Of a stretch of DNA of 5,650 nt, positions 1-5,300 are shown one piece after another. The stretch is taken from the NCBI GenBank assembly GCA_026415275.1, contig JAOAHK010000194.1:1-5650 (forward strand). The letters are read 5' to 3'. The notes below the pieces were generated by a model, which saw nothing but the letters and a program-made list of their open reading frames with translations, was not told the origin of the DNA and ran no database searches. The position numbers and the translations under genes were made by a program. The number at the start of each line of letters is the position of its first letter. Position 1 is the stretch's first letter. This DNA is from Anaerolineales bacterium. Lineage in GTDB: Bacteria > Chloroflexota > Anaerolineae > Anaerolineales > UBA4823.

Positions 1-402
1 ATCACGCCAGACATCGAGCGACGACTGTATCGTAATATAGAAAGCGAAGCCCAAAAGTTGGGTTGCACGGTCTTGGCTCTCAATGGCACAGAAGATCATG
101 TGCATTTACTGGTCACGATTCCCTCCACGCTCACAGTTGCCGATTTGCTCAAGCAAGTTAAAGGCGTGTCATCGCATTTCGTCAACGAGGTTCTCAAGCC
201 GCCAGCGCAGTTCAAATGGCAGGGTAGTTACGGCGCATTCACTGTGAGCCGTTGGGACGTTGACAAGATTAAGAAGTACATCAAACGCCAAAAAGAACAC
301 CATCGGAACAACGAACTTTTGCCAGAGTTTGAAGCGACTAGCGAGGATATCACGATTGACGAGCGCGCTCCCTCTCCTCCGCAGATGGACGATCAGCCCT
401 AG
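1..402 (+). CDS. tnpA: IS200/IS605-family transposase TnpA (HUH, Y1), 5'-truncated by window edge
   Basis: This is a single-strand DNA transposase that cuts and rejoins the ends of its element through a tyrosine-DNA link. The frame is open from base 1, so the true start lies upstream; the TTG at 58 is only an internal codon. About 133 residues are visible, and family members are usually about 150, so roughly 20 N-terminal residues are missing. The HUH metal-binding motif is visible as His-Val-His at 97-105, in the context EDHVHLLV. The likely catalytic tyrosine is at 277-279, in KKYIKRQKEHH, followed by the conserved Gln and His-His. The sequence VKGVSSHFVN and the phrase FKWQGSYGAFTVS are typical of the subgroup that carries tnpA alone. 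The C-terminal tail is acidic and proline-rich and ends at TAG 400-402. No tnpB-like gene follows. The visible part has no frameshift, so the element may still be active. Confidence 0.92.
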   Translation: MTPDIERRLYRNIESEAQKLGCTVLALNGTEDHVHLLVTIPSTLTVADLLKQVKGVSSHFVNEVLKPPAQFKWQGSYGAFTVSRWDVDKIKKYIKRQKEHHRNNELLPEFEATSEDITIDERAPSPPQMDDQP

Positions 403-483
403 CCCTAAGCGGAACGAGTGCTGTTGCTACCTATTGGCGCTGGAGTTTGCAACGACTGGCGAGGAATTCGCTATTGACAAGCC

Positions 484-513
484 TGATTCCTTGCCCGCTT
501 GGGCGGGAGATCA
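484..513. repeat. Imperfect hairpin downstream of tnpA (candidate IS right-end hairpin)
   Basis: CCCGC (494-498), loop TTGG, GCGGG (503-507) form a perfect 5-bp GC stem. Outer arms TGAT (484-487) and ATCA (510-513) can pair below an internal loop. The position, about 90 bases past the transposase stop, suits a subterminal recognition hairpin for a Y1 transposase. It has no T-tract, so a simple intrinsic terminator is less likely. Confidence 0.5.
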
Positions 514-531
514 AACCTTGGAGCCGAGCGA

Positions 532-547
532 AGCGATCTGAATCGCT
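532..547. repeat. Small perfect hairpin AGCGAT-CTGA-ATCGCT
   Basis: A 6-bp perfect stem closes a 4-base loop. It lies 130 bases past the transposase stop. It could be part of the insertion-sequence end if the element reaches further than 514, or it could be unrelated flanking DNA. No T-run follows it. Confidence 0.4.
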
Positions 548-577
548 ACCTTTGTGCTGACCAACTCACATTTACAC

Positions 578-683
578 TTGGCATACCAGCCGGCATGTAC
601 ATTTATCAAACGTTCACTGCCAAGGGTATCAAAACGTTTGGGGTTGGCAATCCCTTATTGATCGCTCCTGCCAATAGTATGCC
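578..683. repeat. Cluster of inverted repeats around TTGGCA/TGCCAA
   Basis: TTGGCA occurs at 578-583 and 644-649, and its complement TGCCAA at 618-623 and 669-674, so the four copies alternate in orientation within about 100 bases. An 8-bp inverted repeat, CAAACGTT (607-614) and AACGTTTG (633-640), interlocks with them. GGCATAC (580-586) and GTATGCC (677-683) could close the whole block. The pairings compete with each other, so this may be a set of protein-binding half-sites, an RNA with alternative folds, or chance. No function is claimed. Confidence 0.35.
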
Positions 684-926
684 TGCTCTCCACGCATGCT
701 AAGAGAGGAAAATCGGAGGTGAGGGCGAAAAACACACTACACGCACACGCGCAAAGCCGCTGTCGTAGCGCAGCCGAACTAACCCTAATTCTGGGCAAAG
801 GTCGAGAAGCTGCATTCAAAAGGCCTCAATCATAGCTATCTCCTGCTCATCAGAGGCTGTGTTTCAGGCGAACGGCACATTACACTTCACCGAGGAGGCT
901 GAGAGAACACGTCATAAATGGCTTCA

Positions 927-955
927 TTGACAGAGAGGTTACAGCAGGATACAAT
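927..955 (+). promoter_or_regulatory. Strong sigma70-type promoter
   Basis: The -35 box TTGACA (927-932) matches the consensus exactly. The spacer (933-949) is exactly 17 bases, and the -10 box TACAAT (950-955) differs from TATAAT at one base. Transcription would start near 962 and read toward the CARF fragment at 1116, leaving a leader of about 150 bases. No other gene start lies between. This is the best promoter match I found in the window. Confidence 0.65.
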
Positions 956-1061
956 TGAGAAGAGAGGTACACGATGCAAGACTAGCGTAGTCATCCCTTT
1001 GCATACTGCAATGTTTCCGGCATTGGTGATGAAGCTGTCAAGAAGAGTTGAGCATTGCAAT

Positions 1062-1082
1062 AGATTAGGAGGATTCTAATCT
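1062..1082 (+). promoter_or_regulatory. Hairpin presenting an AGGAGG Shine-Dalgarno-like sequence
   Basis: AGATTAG (1062-1068) and CTAATCT (1076-1082) form a perfect 7-bp stem around a 7-base loop, GAGGATT. The full anti-16S match AGGAGG (1067-1072) sits half in the stem and half in the loop. It ends 28 bases before the ATG at 1101 and 43 before the ATG at 1116, too far for ordinary initiation at either. No start codon lies at normal spacing behind it. Confidence 0.45.
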
Positions 1083-1105
1083 GGATTAGTTGGTTCACAC
1101 ATGTC

Positions 1106-1109
1106 GAGG
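1106..1109 (+). promoter_or_regulatory. Ribosome binding site GAGG that favours the ATG at 1116
   Basis: GAGG is followed by six A residues and then ATG ATG (1116-1121), an ideal spacing. The upstream ATG at 1101 has no such site at normal distance. The CARF beta-strand begins only a few residues after 1116, as usual for this family. I therefore prefer 1116 over 1101 as the start. Confidence 0.5.
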
Positions 1110-1115
1110 AAAAAA

Positions 1116-1478
1116 ATGATGAAGCGAAATACCTTAATTTGCACAGTTGGCACAAGCTTGTTTGAAGGCAACTTAAGTCGGCTAAACGCAAGCACTCCAA
1201 ATGCTCCCCAGAATTGGGAAGCCATATACAAGGCTTATATCGAGCACGATTGGAAGACTTTAGCTGTCGAAATGTTAAAAATTCCTCCTACGGAAAGATT
1301 ATGTGGTGCGGAAATCAATACGATAGCAGAAGTACTCATAAAATACTGGATTTCACTAGACAATCTAATCTTTCTTGTTTCTGATACTCAAAATGGCAAG
1401 AACACTGGCGAGCTTCTACAGATCTATTTTGAGAAACGTTGCGACCCAGTTTTCGTATTCGCAATCCAAAACCAATAA
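1116..1478 (+). pseudogene. CARF-domain protein, N-terminal fragment (CRISPR-accessory, Cas_APE2256-like)
   Basis: CARF domains bind cyclic oligoadenylate made by type III CRISPR Cas10 and switch on an attached effector, often an RNase or DNase. The fragment starts with the first Rossmann-like strand and ligand loop, TLICTVGTSLF (residues 6-16 from the ATG at 1116). It then has an ERLCGAEINTI segment (about residues 60-70) and a second hallmark, FLVSDTQNGKNTGELL (residues 86-101). Homology appears to stop after IYFEKR, near base 1439. The remaining residues to TAA 1476-1478 look like out-of-frame readthrough. Family members usually continue for more than 200 further residues with the rest of the CARF fold and an effector; neither is seen in any frame here. 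ATG 1101 is an alternative start in the same frame. A promoter and leader precede it, but no cas gene or CRISPR array is visible. CARF assignment is fairly firm; the exact subfamily is not. Confidence 0.75.
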
Positions 1479-1772
1479 ATTTGGTACCAGCTAGCGAAAA
1501 AAGACCACCTTCATTCAGAGATGATCACTATCCGATAGGATTCAAAGATTTTGTAGAAAAGGTATGGCGCGAAAATCCGTGGATTGTCACTGCAAGTTCG
1601 CTACCCTACACTAAGCAACAATCAATAAACGGTATTGGCTTCTACGTACGTGAGGAAGGTAATAAAAAAACGACTGATAGGAACGTTTCAAGATAAAAAT
1701 AATTTTGGTGCGAGATTCTGGTTGCATTTAACAGACGAGTCTCTGACTGCTCTGACTTGGGCAGCAGATTAA
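1439..1772 (+). pseudogene. Unrecognised protein fragment, 5'-truncated and frameshifted
   Basis: A protein-like frame takes over where the CARF homology ends. It runs in frame 2 through RNPKPINLVPASEKRPPSF, FKDFVEKVWRENPWIVTASS and INGIGFYVREEGNKK. At the A7 run (1664-1670) it would continue in frame 3 as RLIGTFQDKNNFGARFW and LHLTDESLTALTWAAD, ending at TAA 1770-1772. The join reads naturally (aromatic, glycine-rich strands on both sides), so one gene with a single-base insertion is likely; without the shift, frame 2 stops at TAA 1694-1696. There is no good start codon or ribosome binding site at its beginning, and frame 2 is closed by TGA at 1430-1432. It may therefore be the 3' part of a gene fused to the CARF fragment by a deletion, or the tail of the same gene after two compensating shifts. 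I do not recognise the family; a CRISPR link is only suggested by position. Confidence 0.5.
1664..1670 (+). other. A7 homopolymer, probable frameshift site
   Basis: In frame 2 the codons are AAT AAA AAA ACG. Removing one A gives AAT AAA AAA CGA and opens frame 3 for another 34 codons of plausible protein sequence. Homopolymer runs are prone to replication slippage, transcriptional slippage and sequencing error, so the shift may be a mutation, a recoding site or an artefact. Confidence 0.5.
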
Positions 1773-1851
1773 CTAAATCAGAAATATCGACCATAGAGAT
1801 AAGCAGCTCGATGACCCGTGTCTGCACCCTGAGATACTCTGCTACGCTCGG

Positions 1852-1867
1852 CTTAATCTAGGTTAAG
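1852..1867. promoter_or_regulatory. Near-perfect 16-bp palindrome with CTAG centre (possible operator)
   Basis: CTTAATCTAGGTTAAG reads almost the same on both strands, with only one pair of symmetric positions (1857 and 1862) failing to match. Such compact palindromes are typical of sites for dimeric repressors. It lies about 55 bases before the doubtful ORF at 1922 and 80 bases after the frameshifted fragment. No promoter could be tied to it, so its role is open. Confidence 0.3.
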
Positions 1868-1921
1868 TTATATCTTCAACCCAATTCAACCAAAAGATTT
1901 GTCGTTTCGTAAAGGTCTGCT

Positions 1922-2242
1922 ATGCGAGTTAAACCTCTTTTTGTTCACAACATCGCTTTAGATGGCACTAGCCTCTCAGGAGCCGTGACGTGCTTGGCGT
2001 TACCATTTTCTTTACTCCAGATGAATAAAACCACACAATGTGAAGGAAACAGAGTCGAGACAAAACTTCTCTTGGTCTGTTTAAGCGCTTGTTCCTTCCG
2101 AGGCGTGGATCACGACGAGAGGTTGTCCGATCACACGATTTTCACAGGAGATTGGCAACGTGTATTTGACATCGAAGATCAATTGGAAGAATATGGAATG
2201 GAGCTATCGAGAAATCATCAAAAGCGGATAGCATGGAGGTGA
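1922..2242 (+). CDS. Doubtful small hypothetical protein (106 aa)
   Basis: An ATG at 1922 is preceded by AAAGG (1911-1915) at a suitable 6-base spacing, and the frame runs to TGA at 2240-2242. The first 65 residues have a low-complexity, cysteine- and leucine-rich look without known motifs. The last 35 or so, GDWQRVFDIEDQLEEYGMEL and following, look more like a real amphipathic protein end. It could be a genuine small gene, a remnant of an older gene's 3' end, or chance. An internal ATG at 2021 is another possible start. No signal peptide or membrane segment is convincing, and I do not recognise a family. Confidence 0.25.
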   Translation: MRVKPLFVHNIALDGTSLSGAVTCLALPFSLLQMNKTTQCEGNRVETKLLLVCLSACSFRGVDHDERLSDHTIFTGDWQRVFDIEDQLEEYGMELSRNHQKRIAWR

Positions 2243-2323
2243 ACAAATCAGTCTGAAAGTCTGTGTAACGCCAACGATGGACAAACGAACATGTTTGCTT
2301 AGTTTCACAGAATAGGTGAAGGG

Positions 2324-2342
2324 TAGGTGGTTGCGCCACCTA
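2324..2342. repeat. Hairpin TAGGTGG-TTGCG-CCACCTA upstream of the RM gene
   Basis: A perfect 7-bp stem closes a 5-base loop, ending 20 bases before the ATG at 2363. No T-tract follows, so it is not a standard terminator. It may act in the mRNA leader of the enzyme gene, or be a small end-of-element repeat. AAGGA (2342-2346), the only Shine-Dalgarno-like match nearby, begins at the base of this hairpin and is 16 bases from the start codon, which is long. Confidence 0.45.
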
Positions 2343-2348
2343 AGGACT

Positions 2349-2361
2349 GAAGTAGAACTTC
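2349..2361. promoter_or_regulatory. Palindrome GAAGT-AGA-ACTTC abutting the RM start codon
   Basis: The 5-bp arms and 3-base spacer occupy the place where the ribosome would bind, ending one base before the ATG at 2363. It could be a protein-binding operator or an RNA hairpin limiting translation. Control of this sort would fit an enzyme that must be balanced against host DNA methylation, but this is inference from position. Confidence 0.35.
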
Positions 2362-2362
2362 T

Positions 2363-5300
2363 ATGAACATTCCAATTAAGCCGATAATTGACGACTTTGC
2401 TGATACAGTAAAGCAAGCATATGCGGCCAGTACTCAATTCAACGACGAGGAACAGCTTAAGACGCCTCTCATCAATCTGTTCCAAAAGATGGGTTTGTCT
2501 CTTAACTTGCAGCTACAAGCTGTTCCTGAAGTGCAGGTCAGTCATTTGTGTATTCGCCCTGATTTAGGGATCTTGGTGAATAATCTGCTGACCGGCTACG
2601 TTGAACTCAAAGCACCTGGCAAGGGAGCTGACCCCACTAGGTTTAGCGGTCACGATCGCGACCAGTGGCACAAACTACAAAACCTCCCCAACCTGATTTA
2701 CACTGATGGTAATGCTTGGGCCTTGTACCGTAACGGAGAGCTTAAGGGGTCAATCGTATGCTTTGACAAAAATATTACAACTGCTGGCAAAGAGGCAATT
2801 GATCCAGATGCTGCACAGAAACTTTACAACCTATTTCTGGATTTTTTACATTGGCAGCCGGTTACTCCTGCCTCATCGCGGGATCTGGCAAAACTGCTTG
2901 CCCCGCTTTGCCGATTGCTGCGCGACGATGTGCTTGCCGCTCTGCGCGCACTTGATTCGAGCCTATCTTTGTTAGCAACCGATTGGCGCAAGTACCTTTT
3001 CCCCGATGCCGATGATGTGCAGTTTGCGGATGCGTATGCACAAACGCTCACGTATGCTATGCTCCTAGCCCGTCTATCTGACGTGCAGGTCACATCCATT
3101 CCTACCGCAGTTAATACTATTCGCACAGGTCATAAACTGATAGCTGACGCACTCAACATTCTTGGCGACCACAAAGCCCGTCAAGAGATCAAAACCCCGG
3201 TTGACTTGTTGGAACGTGTTATTGCTGCCGTCGATCCGTCGGCGCTGATGCGCAACAATAAAGATCCTTGGCTTTATTTCTATGAGGACTTTTTGGCTGA
3301 GTACGACCCCGCCATGCGCAAGGACCGGGGTGTGTACTACACGCCAGTGGAGGTGGTGCAGGCGCAGGTGCGCCTAGTAGCCGAATTGCTAGCTAAAAAA
3401 TTCAACAAGGAATTTTCCTTCGTCGACAAAGATGTGATCACGCTAGACCCTGCTGCAGGAACCGGCACGTACATTCTGGCAGCCCTTCAACACGGCCTAG
3501 ACCAAATCACCCAAGTCAAGGGCCCGGGCATGCGCGCCAGCGCGGCTACCAATGCCGCTGAAAACCTATACGCCTTCGAGTTATTAGTCGGTCCCTATAC
3601 GGTGGCGCATCTGCGCCTGACTCAACGCATCCAAGCCGAAGGAGGCACGTTGCCCTCAAATGGCGTCCACATCTACCTGACTGATACGCTTGAGTCGCCG
3701 CACCAACCACCTCCTCAGTTTCCGTTTGCTTATAAGGTATTGGCCGAAGAACACGAGCGTGCCCGAAAGGTTAAGGCAGAAGTGCCGGTTCTCGTCTGCA
3801 TTGGCAACCCCCCCTATGACCGTCAGCAGATCGCACTGGCAAACCAGAACAATGTGAAACGTAAAGGCGGATGGATTCGCTTTGGCGATCCCGAAGCTAG
3901 GCAGCCGCCATTGCTCGATGATTTTCTGAAGCCGCTGAACGTGCGCGGACTAGGCGTGCATGCCAAAAATCTGTATAACGACTATGTCTATTTCTGGCGC
4001 TGGGCCTTATGGAAAGTGCTGGAGAACAAAGAGGGCGGTGGCATTATCAGCTTCATTACTGCCTCTTCCTATCTGCGCGGACCAGGCTTCGCCAAGATGC
4101 GTGAGATGATGCGCCGTCTGTTTGACGAGTTATGGATTATTGACCTAGAAGGCGACGATCTCGGTGCGCGCAAAACGGAGAACGTTTTTGCGATCCGCAC
4201 GCCGGTGGCGATCGCGGTGGGGGTGCGCTACGCTCAACCGCAGCCCGCAAATGCAGCCAAAGTGCATTATACACGCATCAGTGGCACGCAAAAGCAGAAG
4301 CTCAATACCTTGAACAGTGTCTCTTGTTTCGCTGACCTAGAGTGGCGCCCCTGTCTCTCTGGATGGTATGAACCCTTTCTACCCACCAGCGACAAACCTT
4401 ACTGGGATTGGCCCCTGCTTACCGACCTCTTCCCTTGGCAAGAAAACGGCGTGCAATTCAAGCGCACGTGGCCGATTGCAGAGAGCAAAAAGGTGCTTGA
4501 GGCACGATGGGAAGCCCTACTGAAAGCGCCATCTCAAGAAAGGGGAAGTCTGCTGCGCGAAACGGACGCGCGCAAAGCTGACAAACCATATCCAGACGCT
4601 TTTGATCCCAAGCAGCAATTGCCCTCTATCAGGTCGCTTTCGCCGCAAACCCCCCTGCCTCATCTCGTGCGCTACGCGTATCGCAGTTTTGACCGCCAGT
4701 GGGCATTGTTGGACGCTCGCCTGTGCGACCGTCCCCGCCCTGCGCTCCTGCGCGCCCATAGCGATAAACAGGTCTACCTCACCAGTCTGCTGACAAACGT
4801 ACTTGGGGAAGGTCCCGCTGCCGTCGCTACAGCTCTGATTCCTGACCTTGACCATTTTCGTGGCTCCTTTGGCGCAAAGCACGTCATCCCTCTCTGGCGT
4901 GACACCCAAGCAACGCAGCCCAACGTTACTCAAGGTGTGCTCGATGTCCTTACGCGGCAGTACGGCTATCAAGTTTCTGCTGAAGACCTCTTTGCCTATG
5001 CCTACGCTATACTTGCCTCACCCGAATACGTACGGCATTTTTGGGATGAACTTACCATTCCTAGCCCGCGGCTGCCTATCACCCAAGATGGAACCCTATT
5101 CAAGCAAGCTGTTGAGTTAGGTTGCAAATTGCTTTGGCTACATACCTATGGAGAGCGTTTTGTTCCATCGGGACAGCGCACAGGTTATATCCCAGCGGGC
5201 AGTGCTCGCTGTCTCGTAGGAACGCCAACTTCTCCACAAGATTATCCTAGACATTACCACTATGACAAGAACCATCAAACGTTGCACATCGGCAGCGGTA

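Larger units (their letters stand above)
1..514 (+). mobile_element. Right part of an IS200/IS605-family insertion sequence (end tentative)
   Basis: The transposase gene ends at 402 and is followed by about 90 non-coding bases and a hairpin (494-507). A TCAA tetranucleotide lies at 511-514. Elements of this family have subterminal hairpins instead of terminal inverted repeats, and in IS608 the right-end cleavage site is TCAA. I therefore place the right end near 514 by analogy. The left end is outside the window, so the two ends cannot be compared. The hairpin at 532-547 is an alternative right-end structure. Confidence 0.45.
515..926. other. Stretch without a supported gene
   Basis: All six frames are short here. 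The longest open frame (499-702, starting with TTG) has no ribosome binding site I can see and no recognisable motif. I see no tRNA-like T-loop, no CRISPR-type repeat and no transposase remnant. The only structure is inverted repeats at 532-547 and 578-683, described separately. Confidence 0.6.
962..1115 (+). promoter_or_regulatory. Structured 5' leader upstream of the CARF fragment
   Basis: The leader carries several inverted repeats. ATGCAA (974-979) and GACTA (980-984) pair with TAGTC (988-992) and TTGCAT (999-1004), giving an 11-bp stem with a GCG loop and a 6-base bulge on the 3' side. CAATG (1009-1013) pairs with CATTG (1021-1025) across a 7-base loop. TGCAATG (1007-1013) can instead pair with CATTGCA (1053-1059), so alternative folds exist. 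The last hairpin is at 1062-1082. I do not recognise a known riboswitch class, and folding was judged by eye only. Confidence 0.35.
1773..2362. other. Intergenic stretch with little coding evidence
   Basis: Between the broken fragment and the large enzyme gene no protein family is recognisable on either strand. The stretch holds a near-palindrome (1852-1867), one doubtful ORF (1922-2242) and two inverted repeats next to the downstream start codon (2324-2342 and 2349-2361). I could not find a convincing -35/-10 pair for the enzyme gene here. Minus-strand open frames in this stretch lack motifs and supported starts. Confidence 0.5.

Noticed and set aside
260..541. Open frame overlapping the transposase end (+ strand, 93 aa)
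   Set aside because: It overlaps the real transposase frame for half its length, has no recognisable motif and no ribosome binding site.
607..649. H-type pseudoknot formed by the interlocked inverted repeats
   Set aside because: The topology is right, but the connecting loop of 3 bases (641-643) is too short to span an 8-bp stem, so mutually exclusive hairpins are more likely.
499..702. 67-codon open frame starting with TTG
   Set aside because: It starts inside the candidate IS hairpin, has no Shine-Dalgarno sequence and no family resemblance, and its region is filled with inverted repeats.
991..1200. Minus-strand open frame opposite the leader and CARF start
   Set aside because: Cysteine- and leucine-rich antisense translation of the leader and CARF coding region; the plus-strand CARF motifs explain the sequence better.
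1642..1827. Minus-strand 61-codon frame
   Set aside because: It runs antisense to the frameshifted fragment and has no motif or start signal; the plus-strand reading gives a more protein-like sequence.
403..2362. CRISPR array or tRNA in the non-coding stretches
   Set aside because: No regularly spaced direct repeats of 20-40 bases and no T-loop (GGTTCGAATCC-like) sequence was found on either strand by eye.
2142..2485. Two minus-strand frames near the RM gene start
   Set aside because: They overlap each other and the start of the enzyme gene, with biased, motif-free translations.
4517..4972. 151-codon minus-strand frame inside the RM gene
   Set aside because: It lies entirely opposite the C-terminal specificity region, whose plus-strand translation matches a known family; no motif or start signal on the minus strand.
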